Part shown: one piece after another, positions 32,308 to 40,582 of the stretch
Layout of the letters: each line of letters opens with the position of its first letter
Numbering within the stretch: the first letter of the stretch is position 1
Assembly: GCA_023388935.1 (NCBI GenBank)
Contig: JAEWFG010000419.1
Coordinates: 1 to 43,493, forward strand
Origin: Pseudomonadota bacterium
Lineage (GTDB): Bacteria; Pseudomonadota; Alphaproteobacteria; Rhizobiales; Xanthobacteraceae
Length of the DNA: 43,493 bases
Direction: 5' to 3'
The notes under the pieces: generated by a model
Databases searched by the model: none
What the model saw: only the letters and a program-made list of their open reading frames with translations
Told to the model about the DNA's origin: nothing
Program-made: the position numbers and the translations under genes

Positions 32308-33119
32308 CAGGCAGCCCTTGCGGCCACAGGTATGACCGGGACTGCCTTCCGCAATTGATCCGCCCAGGTGATGATCTCGAAATGGCCGTCGTCGTGCTCG
32401 ACCAGCGCGGTGCAGCTCTCGACCCAGTCCCCGCAATTCATGTAGCGGACGCCGGCCTCGTCGCGGATCACGGCGTAGTGGATGTGGCCGCAGATCACGC
32501 CGTCGGCGTCGTGGCGCCGCGCCTCGGCGGCGAGCGCCTGCTCGAACGCCCCGATGTAGTTGACGGCGTTCTTGACCTTCTGCTTGGCCCATTGCGACAG
32601 CGACCAATAGGGCACGCCGAACAAGCGGCGGAAGAAGTTGACGAAGCGGTTCATCTGGATCGCGAAATCGTAGGCCTTGTCGCCGAGATGGGCGAGCCAG
32701 CGCGCGTTCTGCACCACGAGATCGAAGATGTCGCCGTGGATGACGAGATAGCGCTTGCCGTCCACGCCGGTGTGCACGGTGTTCTCGACGACGTCGATAC
32801 CGCCAAAATGCGTGCCGTAATAGTTGCGCAGGAACTCATCGTGATTGCCGGGGATATAGATGACCTTGGCGCCCTTGCGCGCCTTGCGCAGCAGTTTCTG
32901 GACGAGATCGTTGTGCGATTGCGGCCAGTTCCAGCTCGATTTCAGCGCCCAGCCGTCGACGATATCGCCGACGAGATAGATCGTGTCGGCATCGTGGTAG
33001 CGCAGGAAGTCGAGCAGAAGGTCGGCTTGCGAACCGCGGGCTCCGAGATGAACGTCGGAGATGAACAACGTGCGGAAGCGCCGCTCCGGGCTCTCGTCAC
33101 TCACATCGTAACTTCCCAT
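32307..33119 (-). CDS. plcP: Calcineurin-like phosphoesterase, probable PlcP-type phospholipase C
   Basis: 270 residues. All metallophosphoesterase motifs are present: FISDVHLG (Asp22, His24), GDIVDGW, GNHDEF, VIHGD and CGHIHYA. Annotation pipelines often call this group UDP-2,3-diacylglucosamine hydrolase (LpxH-like). In Sinorhizobium a protein of this group, PlcP, is the phospholipase C that degrades phosphatidylcholine during phosphorus limitation, supplying diacylglycerol for phosphorus-free lipids. The coupled glycosyltransferase gene supports the PlcP reading over LpxH. One Pho-box-like half-site (CTGTCAC on the minus strand, 33143-33149) lies upstream, without the second half. The symbol is inferred from context. 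Confidence 0.8.
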   Translation of the reverse strand: MGSYDVSDESPERRFRTLFISDVHLGARGSQADLLLDFLRYHDADTIYLVGDIVDGWALKSSWNWPQSHNDLVQKLLRKARKGAKVIYIPGNHDEFLRNYYGTHFGGIDVVENTVHTGVDGKRYLVIHGDIFDLVVQNARWLAHLGDKAYDFAIQMNRFVNFFRRLFGVPYWSLSQWAKQKVKNAVNYIGAFEQALAAEARRHDADGVICGHIHYAVIRDEAGVRYMNCGDWVESCTALVEHDDGHFEIITWADQLRKAVPVIPVAARAA

Positions 33120-33303
33120 GCGCCAGCCTGTAACTATGTCCCGTGACAGGGGGATAACCGATTGAACCTGTGAGGCACCCTCAGATACGAATCAAACCTT
33201 GCCTCGCCCAACCCGCGAATATCAGTCGCATGCGACAATCAGGCGACATGGCACCGCGGTGGCTTCCGCAACGGCATTGAACTGCATAGCTGATAGGGTT
33301 AAT

Positions 33304-33320
33304 GCCCGCGGTTCGCGGGC
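33304..33320 (-). terminator. Hairpin downstream of thiD
   Basis: GCCCGCG-GTT-CGCGGGC, a perfect 7-bp stem 25 bases after the thiD stop. On the minus strand it is followed by ATTAACCCT, so the T tract is poor. Confidence 0.35.
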
Positions 33321-33345
33321 CTGCTGGCGGCGATCCGGGCCAGCG

Positions 33346-34146
33346 TCAGTAGAAGCTGTGGAAATGATGGATCGGCCCGTGGCCGTGACCGACGCTGAAG
33401 CGATCGGCGGCAGCGATCGCTTCGCTGATCCAGGCCTTGGCGTTGCGCACGGCGCGCTCGAGATCTTCGCCCTTGGCCAGCCCTGCGGCGACCGCCGAGG
33501 AGAGCGAGCAGCCGGTGCCGTGGGTGTTACGGGTCGCGACGCGGGATGCGGCGAGCGCAATCGTGGTCCTGGGATCGACGAGATAGTCGATGCTCTCGGC
33601 TCCCTCGCCGTGCCCGCCCTTGATCAGGACCGCACGGCAGCCGAGCGCCAGCAGCCGGCGTCCCTGGCTTTCGATCTCGGCCTCGCTCACGGCGATGGGC
33701 TCGTCGAGGAGAGCCGCGGCCTCCGGCAGGTTCGGCGTGATCACCGAGGCCAGCGGCATCAGCCTTGTGCGCAGCGCTTCCACGGCTTCGGATGCCAACA
33801 GGCGGTCGCCGGAGGTTGCGACCATCACGGGATCGAGCACCACATGCCGGGGCGCCCAGCGCGACAGCGCAGCCGCGATCGCATCGATGCTGGCGGCCTG
33901 CGCCACCATGCCGATCTTCACCGCGCCGACGTCGAGATCGGAAAACACCGCATCGATCTGCGCCGTGACGAAGTCGGCCGGCACTGCGTGAATGCCGCTG
34001 ACACTGCGCGTGTTCTGCGCCGTCAGCGCGGTGATGGCGGAGGCACCATAGACGCCGAGCGCGGCAAAGGTCTTCAGGTCTGCCTGGATGCCGGCGCCGC
34101 TGCTCGAATCGGAGCCGGCGATGGTGAGCGCCACGGGTGTCGTCAT
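33346..34146 (-). CDS. thiD: Hydroxymethylpyrimidine/phosphomethylpyrimidine kinase (ThiD)
   Basis: 266 residues, the usual ThiD length. It phosphorylates HMP and HMP-P in thiamine pyrophosphate synthesis. Visible are the substrate-binding start TIAGSDSSSGAGIQADLKTF, the VLDPVMVATSG segment, and the ribokinase-family anion-hole motif NTHGTGCSLSSA with its catalytic Gly-Thr-Gly-Cys turn. The ATG at 34146 begins the conserved region; an in-frame extension to 34335 overlaps the divergent gene and is a shadow. No thiamine riboswitch was seen upstream. Encoded alone. Confidence 0.92.
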   Translation of the reverse strand: MTTPVALTIAGSDSSSGAGIQADLKTFAALGVYGASAITALTAQNTRSVSGIHAVPADFVTAQIDAVFSDLDVGAVKIGMVAQAASIDAIAAALSRWAPRHVVLDPVMVATSGDRLLASEAVEALRTRLMPLASVITPNLPEAAALLDEPIAVSEAEIESQGRRLLALGCRAVLIKGGHGEGAESIDYLVDPRTTIALAASRVATRNTHGTGCSLSSAVAAGLAKGEDLERAVRNAKAWISEAIAAADRFSVGHGHGPIHHFHSFY

Positions 34147-34303
34147 GGAGCGATTTTCCGCTTGTTCGGGATCACGATCCGTCCTAGCGCGCGTGCCCAA
34201 GGGAAACAAGGCGCGAGACAAGGCGGGGCGCAAGACGAGCGGCTTGCTAAATCCGACCGGTTTTGGCCTATTACCCACCAGATATGCTTTCGGAGTGACC
34301 GCG

Positions 34304-34549
34304 ATGGTTCCTTTTTTCGTCCAGATCAAATGCAAGCTCGGCCAGTCCTACACGGTGGCCAATGCGCTTGCCGAAGCCGAGATCGCCTCCGAGATCTACT
34401 CCACGGCCGGCCATTACGACCTCCTGGTGAAGTTCTATGTCGACAAGGACACCGACATCGGCCACTTCATCAACGAGAAGGTGCAGGTGCTGCCCGGCAT
34501 CCAGGACACTCTCACCATCATCACCTTCAAGGCGTTCGGCGCGCGCTAA
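34304..34549 (+). CDS. Stand-alone Lrp/AsnC ligand-binding (RAM) domain protein
   Basis: 81 residues that form only the effector-binding domain of Lrp/AsnC regulators, with no helix-turn-helix. The pattern FFVQIKCKLGQSYTVANALA, then STAGHYDLLVKFYV and TLTIITFKAFG is typical. Such small proteins are thought to bind amino acids as multimers and may modulate full-length Lrp proteins. GGAG lies 9 bases before the ATG; a GTG three codons earlier is an alternative start. The last 4 bases overlap the stop of the convergent cytochrome c gene. Confidence 0.85.
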   Translation: MVPFFVQIKCKLGQSYTVANALAEAEIASEIYSTAGHYDLLVKFYVDKDTDIGHFINEKVQVLPGIQDTLTIITFKAFGAR

Positions 34550-35472
34550 CCGGCTTCCTTGCGCTTGGGTGGCGTCGGGCCGTCCACCGGCGGCAGCGAT
34601 TTGATATAGTCCGCCATCGCCGCAAGATCCTCGTCCGACAATTGCGAGGTGTTCTTGATCACACGCGTCATCGCGCCGCCGACGCTGTCGCCGTCGGGCA
34701 ATTCGCCGGTCTTCAGGAAATAGGCGATATCCTTCGCGCTCCAGTCGCCAAGGCGCTTCTGGGTGATGTTGGATACCCATCCCTCGCCTTCCGGATTGGG
34801 CCCGCCGGCAAAGCGTTCTGCGGAGATGATGCCGCCAAGCGCATTGCGCGGGCTGTGGCATTCCGCGCAATGGCCAAAACTGTGCACGAGATAGGCGCCG
34901 CGATTCCATTGCGGTGACTTCGTGCCGTCGGCGACGAAGGGCTTGCCGTCCATGAACAGGAATTTCCAAATGCCGATGTTGCGCCGGATGTTGAAGGGAA
35001 AGCGCACGTCATGGTCGCGCACCTTCCCCGCAACGGGGGGAAGCGTTTTCAAATAGGCAAAGAGGTCGAGCACGTCCTCGCGCCTGGCGTGCTGATAGGA
35101 CGTATAGGGAAAGGCCGGAAAGTAATGCTGTCCGGACGGTGAGACCCCGTGCATCACCGCGTTGACGAAATCGGCGTCGCTCCATTTACCGATGCCGTAG
35201 GTCGGGTCGGAGGAAATGTTCGGCGCGTAGAACGTTCCGAACGGCGACTTGATCGCAACGCCGCCGCCGAGCCTGACACGATCGGGCTGGTCGGGGACGG
35301 CATGGCATGAGGCACAGCCACCGGCGTTGAACATCGCCTCGCCGTTGGCCAGATCGGGGACGTGGGCAGGCGTGGTGCCGACGGCCGCCACTACCGGCGC
35401 GCTGAGCCACCAATAGACGCCGGCAGCAGCGACCGCGGCGAGCAGCGGCACGAAAATTGTTCGTTGCAACAT
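34546..35472 (-). CDS. Membrane-anchored diheme cytochrome c
   Basis: 308 residues. An N-terminal hydrophobic segment (VPLLAAVAAAGVYWWL) anchors or exports it. Two CxxCH heme sites are present: CASCH (Cys53-His57) and CAECH in the second half (SFGHCAECHSPRNALGG). Met ligands are plausible in each half. The two-domain layout resembles the cytochrome subunits of membrane-bound alcohol, aldehyde or gluconate dehydrogenases, or SorB-like partners. No dehydrogenase gene adjoins it, so its partner is unknown. Periplasmic face of the inner membrane. Confidence 0.88.
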   Translation of the reverse strand: MLQRTIFVPLLAAVAAAGVYWWLSAPVVAAVGTTPAHVPDLANGEAMFNAGGCASCHAVPDQPDRVRLGGGVAIKSPFGTFYAPNISSDPTYGIGKWSDADFVNAVMHGVSPSGQHYFPAFPYTSYQHARREDVLDLFAYLKTLPPVAGKVRDHDVRFPFNIRRNIGIWKFLFMDGKPFVADGTKSPQWNRGAYLVHSFGHCAECHSPRNALGGIISAERFAGGPNPEGEGWVSNITQKRLGDWSAKDIAYFLKTGELPDGDSVGGAMTRVIKNTSQLSDEDLAAMADYIKSLPPVDGPTPPKRKEAG

Positions 35473-35555
35473 GCAGGTCCATCCACTCCTTGCGGCGAAC
35501 TTATGACCGAAGCTCTGGCCGCTCCAGCCACTAAGAATTTAGCCCGCACGCGCAG

Positions 35556-35579
35556 GGAACTGGAATAAACTGAAACGTT
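35556..35579 (+). promoter_or_regulatory. Candidate EcfG (general stress) promoter
   Basis: GGAAC (35556-35560), 15-base spacer, CGTT (35576-35579), ending 48 bases before the CHRD gene. The alphaproteobacterial EcfG consensus is GGAAC-N16/17-CGTT, so the spacer is one base short. Confidence 0.4.
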
Positions 35580-35627
35580 GATTGTTGGAAGTTTGCCAAC
35601 CCGAACGGGTTCAGCAGGGAGAATGTC

Positions 35628-36044
35628 ATGAATAACACCATCATCGCCATGGTAGCGCTCGGCGCCGCTGCTTTTGCAGGCTCCGCCAGCGCCGAGAAGC
35701 TCAAGGCAACGCTCGACGGCAAGTCCGAAGTGCCGGCAACGACCAGCAGCGCCACCGGAACAGCCGACCTGGACTATGATGCCGCCAGCAAGAAGCTGTC
35801 CTGGAAGCTCACCTATTCCGGCCTGTCCGGCCCGGCGACGGCTGCGCATTTCCACGGACCGGCCGATGCCGGCAAGAACGCCGGCGTCGCGGTCGCGATC
35901 CCGAACGCAGCGTCCAGCCCTGTCGAGGGCTCGGCGACGCTGACCGACGCGCAGGCCGCCGATCTGCTTGCGGGCAAGCTCTACGTCAACATCCACACCG
36001 CGGCCAATCCGGGCGGCGAGATCCGCGGTCAGGTGACGAAGTAA
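35628..36044 (+). CDS. Secreted CHRD domain protein
   Basis: 138 residues. A signal peptide (MNNTIIAMVALGAAAFAGSASA) is followed by one CHRD domain covering the rest. The strand pattern includes LKATLDGKSEVPATTSSATG, AAHFHGPADAGKNAGV, GKLYVNIHTAANPGGEIRGQ. The HxHGPA and NIHTxxNPGGEIRGQ motifs are the hallmark of bacterial CHRD domains, whose biochemical role is unknown. AGGGAGA lies upstream of the ATG. A candidate EcfG promoter precedes it and a terminator follows, so it is probably monocistronic. Confidence 0.9.
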   Translation: MNNTIIAMVALGAAAFAGSASAEKLKATLDGKSEVPATTSSATGTADLDYDAASKKLSWKLTYSGLSGPATAAHFHGPADAGKNAGVAVAIPNAASSPVEGSATLTDAQAADLLAGKLYVNIHTAANPGGEIRGQVTK

Positions 36045-36062
36045 GTCAGCGCTTCAGGCGAC

Positions 36063-36096
36063 AAAAAGGGCGGCTGCTTGCGCAACCGCCCTTTTT
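36063..36096. terminator. Bidirectional terminator between the CHRD and cytochrome c556 genes
   Basis: AAAAAGGGCGG (36063-36073) pairs with CCGCCCTTTTT (36086-36096); the loop contains a small internal hairpin TTGCGCAA. A and T tracts on both sides serve both convergent genes. Confidence 0.9.
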
Positions 36097-36128
36097 CGAT
36101 TTCCAGTAGCCCGGATGGAGCGTTTTCG

Positions 36129-36575
36129 TCAGCTGTTCTTCACGCGGAAGGTTTCGTGGCAGCCGCCGCATGCCTTACCGATCACGGGCAGCGTCGCCTT
36201 GAGCGTGTCGAGATCCTTGATCTTGCCCTTGGCCTCGCCGACGACCTCTTTGAAGGTTGCGATCTTCGCTGCGAACCCGGCCTTGTCCTCCCAGATCTTC
36301 GGCGAGGTGCTGTAATCGCCTTCGGGCTGTACGCCCTTCGAGCTCTCGGGAAACAGGGTCGGCAGCTTCTTGGCCGTATCCTCGAACTGCGCCAGCGCGG
36401 TGTCCACCGTCGCCTGATCGTAGGGCTTCTCGCCCTTGACCATCGCCGACAGCGCACCGGCGTTCTTGCCGTTGCCCTTCATGAAGGTCTGAGCCTGCTT
36501 GACGGAATCATGCTGCGCCCAGACGGCGCTCAAGCCGAGCAGGAGCGCTCCCCCAACAACCAACACTCGCTTCAT
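36129..36575 (-). CDS. Cytochrome c556 / cytochrome c' family
   Basis: 148 residues from the ATG at 36575 (AAAGGGG about 7 bases upstream). A signal peptide (VLVVGGALLLGLSAVWA) is followed by a four-helix-bundle cytochrome. The single C-terminal heme site CGGCH lies in KACGGCHETFRVK, the usual place in this family. The conserved PLFPESS-type loop is present (TLFPESSKG). Periplasmic; electron carrier or gas binder. It lies 86 bases downstream of a CoxL-like gene on the same strand, so the two might be co-transcribed. Confidence 0.92.
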   Translation of the reverse strand: MKRVLVVGGALLLGLSAVWAQHDSVKQAQTFMKGNGKNAGALSAMVKGEKPYDQATVDTALAQFEDTAKKLPTLFPESSKGVQPEGDYSTSPKIWEDKAGFAAKIATFKEVVGEAKGKIKDLDTLKATLPVIGKACGGCHETFRVKNS

Positions 36576-36661
36576 GCGCAAACCCCTTTCCCTGACACAG
36601 GATCGTGCTGACCCAGCATTGAGGCCAACACCGCTTGGCGGATTTCATTCCATCGATGAGA

Positions 36662-38971
36662 TCACAGGCTGTGACGGCGATGGTGCTCGTTGATCGCGAT
36701 CCATACCCGCTCCGGGGTTGCCGGCATGTCGATGTGGTCGATCTTGTATTCGCGCCAGAGCCCGTCGACGATGGCGTTGACGACTGCCGGACAGGAGCCG
36801 ATCGCGCCGGCCTCGCCCGCCCCCTTCACACCCAGCGGATTGGTCTTGCAGGGGATGTTGTTGGTCTCGAACACGAAGGCTGGACCATCCGCCGCGCGCG
36901 GCAGCGCATAGTCCATGAAGGTCGCGGTGACGAGCTGCCCATCGCCCGCGCCGTAGATCACCTGCTCCATCAGCGCCTGGCCGATGCCTTGCATGGCGCC
37001 GCCGTGCACCTGCCCCGCCAGCAGCAGCGGATTGAGCGTCTTGCCGAAATCGTCGACGATCACATAGTTGACGACCTTGATGATGCCGGTGGCCGGATCG
37101 ATCTCGACTTCCGCCAGATGCGTGCCGTTCGGATAGGTACCGTCGGCGCTGGCGAAGGTCGCGCTGCCGTTCAGCTTCGATGGATCGGCGCCGGGCCGCC
37201 TGGCGAGATCGGCAAAGGAGATCGAGCGGTCAGTGCCGGCGATGCGGATTGCGCCGCCCGTAATCTCGAGGTCGCCGGCGCTGGCCTCCAGCGCCTGCGC
37301 TGCGATGTCCTTCAGCTTCTTGCCCAGCTCGCCCGTGGCACGCTCCACGCAGACGCCGCCTGTCGGGATCGAGGCCGAGCCGCCAGTGCCGAGCCCGGTC
37401 GTGATCTCGTCGGTGTCACCCTGGTGGATATGCACGCGCTCCGGCGGCAGGCCGAACTGCTCGGCAACGATCTGGGCGTAAGCCGTCTGATGGCCCTGCC
37501 CGCTCGATTGCGTGCCGATCAGGACAGTGACGTCGCCGTTGGGGTCAAGCCTGACATTCGCGGTCTCTTCGCCCATCACGCCGCAGATCTCGACATAGCT
37601 CGCCAGGCCAATGCCGCGGACCAGGCCCTGCTTCTTGGCCGCCTTGGCGCGCTTGGGAAACTCCTTCCATTCCGCGATCTCCATCGCGCGCTTCAGATGC
37701 GCGGCGAAGTCGCCGGAGTCGTAGACCTTGCCGGTCGCCGTCTTGTAGGGCAGCGCCTTCGGCTGAATGAAATTCTTGCGGCGGATCGCGTCCGGCGTCA
37801 TGTCGAGTTTTCGCGCGCAGGCATCGACGAGACGCTCTATGACATAGGCCGCCTCGGGGCGGCCCGCGCCGCGATAGGCGTCAACCGGCACGCTATTGGT
37901 GAAGATCGTGCGCACCCGGCAATGGAAGGCCTGAATGTCGTAGAGGCCCGGCAGCATGCCGGCCCCGCCATGCGGAATGTAGGGGCCGAAGGTCGACAGA
38001 TACGCGCCCATGTCGCCCATCAGGTCGCAATCCATGGCGAGGAATTTGCCATCCTCGGCCAGCGCCATCTTCGCGGTGGTGACGTTGTCGCGGCCCTGCG
38101 CGTCGCCCACGAAATGCTCGGAGCGGTCGGCCGCCCATTTCACGGCCTTCTTCAGCTGCCGCGCCGCGACCGCCATCAGGGCGTATTCGCGGTACGGAAA
38201 CAGCTTCGTGCCGAACCCGCCGCCGACGTCGGGGCAGATCACCCGCATCTTGTCGGTCGGGATGTTGAGCACGTTCTGGCAGAGGATATCGCGCAGGCGA
38301 TGGCTGCCCTGGCTGCCGACCGTCAGCGTCAGATGGTCGCGCTTGGCGTCGTATTCGCAGACTGCCGCGCGCGTTTCCATGAAGTTCGCGACCACGCGCG
38401 GATTGACAATGGAGATTTCGGCAACCGCATGCGCCTTGGCAAAGGCGGCTTCGGTTGCTTTCTTGTCGCCGATCGAGACGTCGAACAGCACGTTGCCGGC
38501 CTTGTCCGGCCAGACCTGCGGCGCGTCCTTCTTCACGGCATTGACGACGCCGGTCACCGCCGGCAGCGGGCTCCATTTGACGTCGATCGCCTCGATCGCA
38601 TCACGGGCCTGGTCGATGGTCTCGGCGACGACGAAGGCGATGGAATCGCCGACATGGCGCACCTCGTCCTTGGCGAGGATGGGGTAAGGCGGGCCGGTGA
38701 ACGGATCGGTCTCGAGATTGAACAGGCAGGGCAGATTGCCGAGATCCCTGACGTCGTCGGCGGTCAGGATCAGCGCAACGCCAGGCAGCGTGCGGGCGCG
38801 GCTCGCATCGATGGTGTATTTGGCATGCGCATGCGGCGAGCGCAGCATCAAGCAGCGGAGCGCAGCCTGCGGCGCGTAGTCGTCGGTGTAGCGGCCCTTG
38901 CCGCGGATCAGTGCGTCATCCTCCTTGCGCAGTACGCTCTGGCCAACGCCGAACTTGATGGGGGCTGCCAT
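36662..38971 (-). CDS. Xanthine dehydrogenase family molybdopterin-binding subunit (form II CoxL-like)
   Basis: 769 residues, the full length of the large catalytic subunit of molybdenum hydroxylases. Visible are the N-terminal FGVGQSVLRKEDDALIRGKG with YTDDY, the MoCo-binding DVGGGFGTK and the active-site loop AYRGAGRPEA (365-374). AYRGAGR marks form II (form I, the true aerobic CO dehydrogenase, has AYRCSFR). The catalytic glutamate lies in VKGAGEAGAIG. CO oxidation is therefore unlikely; the substrate is probably an aldehyde or N-heterocycle. No medium FAD or small Fe-S subunit gene is adjacent. The antisense strand is open over its whole length, a codon-bias effect. Confidence 0.9.
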   Translation of the reverse strand: MAAPIKFGVGQSVLRKEDDALIRGKGRYTDDYAPQAALRCLMLRSPHAHAKYTIDASRARTLPGVALILTADDVRDLGNLPCLFNLETDPFTGPPYPILAKDEVRHVGDSIAFVVAETIDQARDAIEAIDVKWSPLPAVTGVVNAVKKDAPQVWPDKAGNVLFDVSIGDKKATEAAFAKAHAVAEISIVNPRVVANFMETRAAVCEYDAKRDHLTLTVGSQGSHRLRDILCQNVLNIPTDKMRVICPDVGGGFGTKLFPYREYALMAVAARQLKKAVKWAADRSEHFVGDAQGRDNVTTAKMALAEDGKFLAMDCDLMGDMGAYLSTFGPYIPHGGAGMLPGLYDIQAFHCRVRTIFTNSVPVDAYRGAGRPEAAYVIERLVDACARKLDMTPDAIRRKNFIQPKALPYKTATGKVYDSGDFAAHLKRAMEIAEWKEFPKRAKAAKKQGLVRGIGLASYVEICGVMGEETANVRLDPNGDVTVLIGTQSSGQGHQTAYAQIVAEQFGLPPERVHIHQGDTDEITTGLGTGGSASIPTGGVCVERATGELGKKLKDIAAQALEASAGDLEITGGAIRIAGTDRSISFADLARRPGADPSKLNGSATFASADGTYPNGTHLAEVEIDPATGIIKVVNYVIVDDFGKTLNPLLLAGQVHGGAMQGIGQALMEQVIYGAGDGQLVTATFMDYALPRAADGPAFVFETNNIPCKTNPLGVKGAGEAGAIGSCPAVVNAIVDGLWREYKIDHIDMPATPERVWIAINEHHRRHSL

Positions 38972-39212
38972 TTTCTCATCCCGTCCTATGGTTGTTTTGC
39001 CGGCATATTGCCGTGGAAAAAGTGGCAGTGCAAACGGCTTTCGCCGTACGCATCGGTCGCAGGCCGCAAAAAAGGCACCGCTTGCCCGTCATAGCGGGAT
39101 TGCGCGAAAGGGCCGGAGGCCGCTCGTTTCCCAGCGAAGGTCGATAATTCTGGACCTCCTCAACGTACTCGACCGCGGCCAACTTGCCCCGATAGGCCGC
39201 GTCAGACCGACG

Positions 39213-39738
39213 TTAAGATCTGAATTTCTTTATCATAAGGTAATTGTCATACATGGCGTCACCTATGCGAACGACACGAGGATCTGTGCCGTAGATCTCG
39301 AACCCGTTGCGCTTGTAGGTCTTGATTGCAGCAGTTGCTGTCGACACCACTGCAAGATGCACCTGTTCGACACGTGTCTCGGCATCGGCAAGGAGCTCTT
39401 TGATAAGCCGATCTCCGACACCTTTACCTCGACTGTTTTCCTTCACGTAGACCGTGTAGATGTGGCCCCCTGTGCTGCGATCTTTTGTCCGCCGACACAT
39501 AAAAGCCCGCGACCCCGATCAAGCTCCCGCATCCAAATGCACCAAGGATAGTGTCGCTGAGCCAACGGCGATAAGCCGCCAACATGGCGTCGCCGCCTTC
39601 ATCCTCTTCGGGCGAAGCAAACGAGTGAGGATAGTTCTGAAGCGCCTCCGCGCGAATCTCGCGAAGAATATCCAGATCGTCGACAGTCATTCGCTGGATG
39701 TCCACGTGTGCATGGGCATTGGCCGAATGTGACGTCAT
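39213..39738 (-). pseudogene. GNAT N-acetyltransferase, broken by a frameshift
   Basis: Two minus-strand frames together make one GNAT protein. The first starts at the ATG at 39738 (DIQRMTVDDLDILREIRAEA ... GAFGCGSLIGVAGFYV). The second frame carries the acetyl-CoA-binding segment (HIYTVYVKENSRGKGVGDRL) and the C-terminal strand (GFEIYGTDPRVVR), ending at 39213. The frames would join if one A were removed from the A4 run whose complement is 39483-39486. The break falls just before the RGKGVG motif, so the upstream product alone would be inactive. It may be a true pseudogene or a base-calling error in a homopolymer. Confidence 0.8.
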
Positions 39739-39795
39739 GATCGCCGCCCTTCTCTCCTCATCGCGCAGGATTGTATCGGCAGGGATTTAGGATCC

Positions 39796-40194
39796 CTACA
39801 TCCCACCACGGTCCCATAGATACCTCGTGCTATCTCTCAGAGTATCGATAGCTCGCTGAGGCGAGATGTAGTCGATCTCGCCGCGCGTCAGGCCGATATC
39901 CATCAGCTCCCTATCACTCAGGTCCTGCAAGATGCCCCTTGGGCTCTGGCGCTGCTGCCGAAACGCACTCCAATATCGCTTGAGCAAGCCTAGGACGCTT
40001 CGCGCCGATGCGGCCGTTGGTCCGGCAGCAGCCTTTTCCGACAAGGCGCCGTCCAACGCGGCTGCGGACGCCTTGAGACGCGCGACTAACGCCTTGTCAA
40101 TTGCGTCTCTAGCCAATGCGATGGGACGGTCGAGGCGCAGCGCCGCGGCATCGCCCTCTATCTCGGAGGTGATGTTCGTCTGTTGTGGTGGCAT
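39796..40194 (-). CDS. DUF1127 domain protein
   Basis: 132 residues. The C-terminal 45 or so carry the DUF1127 (YjiS-like) signature LSDRELMDIGLTRGEIDYIS. The N-terminal 80 residues are Ala-rich and helical, unusual because many DUF1127 proteins are only 45-75 residues. GGAG lies 8 bases before the ATG. Small DUF1127 proteins in Rhodobacter and Agrobacterium are linked to RNA turnover, phosphate or stress responses; the role here is unknown. A terminator-like hairpin lies just upstream, so it has its own promoter or is attenuated. Confidence 0.82.
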   Translation of the reverse strand: MPPQQTNITSEIEGDAAALRLDRPIALARDAIDKALVARLKASAAALDGALSEKAAAGPTAASARSVLGLLKRYWSAFRQQRQSPRGILQDLSDRELMDIGLTRGEIDYISPQRAIDTLRDSTRYLWDRGGM

Positions 40195-40229
40195 CGGATG
40201 CTCCTGCTGTTGTGCCGGCAGGGAGCGTG

Positions 40230-40267
40230 GCCAAACAAAAGGCCCCGTCCGATGCCGGCAGGGCCTT
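40230..40267 (-). terminator. Terminator-like hairpin upstream of the DUF1127 gene
   Basis: On the minus strand AAGGCCC and GGGCCTT pair around a GC-rich loop, followed by TTGTTTGG. It ends about 36 bases before the DUF1127 start. It could end an upstream transcript, now lost, or act as an attenuator. Confidence 0.5.
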
Positions 40268-40582
40268 GGTGAAAAGATGTCGTCGTCGAATTCCTAGCGC
40301 ACGACTCCTTCCACGGCCCAGCCGAAGCGGGTCATGTGCGAGAAGTTGACGTTGCGCACGAATTTTTAAAACCGCATCGACGAGAACGCGCACCTCCAGC
40401 AGACGATCCACCGGAAGCCGTGGAGCAGCCATCGGAAGGAAGCGGCGGCGGAAGCTGCCATCCATGCCGGCAGAAGCGTTAACGTGGCATCAGGCTGTCT
40501 CATAACAAAATGCGTCTCATCGCCGAGCCGCTTGCAGGCGACAACAACGACTGACGCTCCGCATCGCGGATGAAACGGGTAG
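40268..40582. other. 315-base gap, no intact gene
   Basis: Between the hairpin and the istB remnant. Frames are short. Composition becomes less GC-rich (a TTTTTAAAA stretch at 40365-40373), consistent with decayed mobile DNA, but I cannot name any remnant here. Confidence 0.5.

Noticed and set aside
33143..33149. Possible Pho box upstream of the plcP-like gene
   Set aside because: Only one CTGTCAC half-site; the second half 11 bases on does not match the consensus.
36635..39094. 819-codon open frame antisense to the CoxL-like gene
   Set aside because: The minus strand encodes an unmistakable molybdenum hydroxylase over the same span; the plus frame has no recognisable domain.
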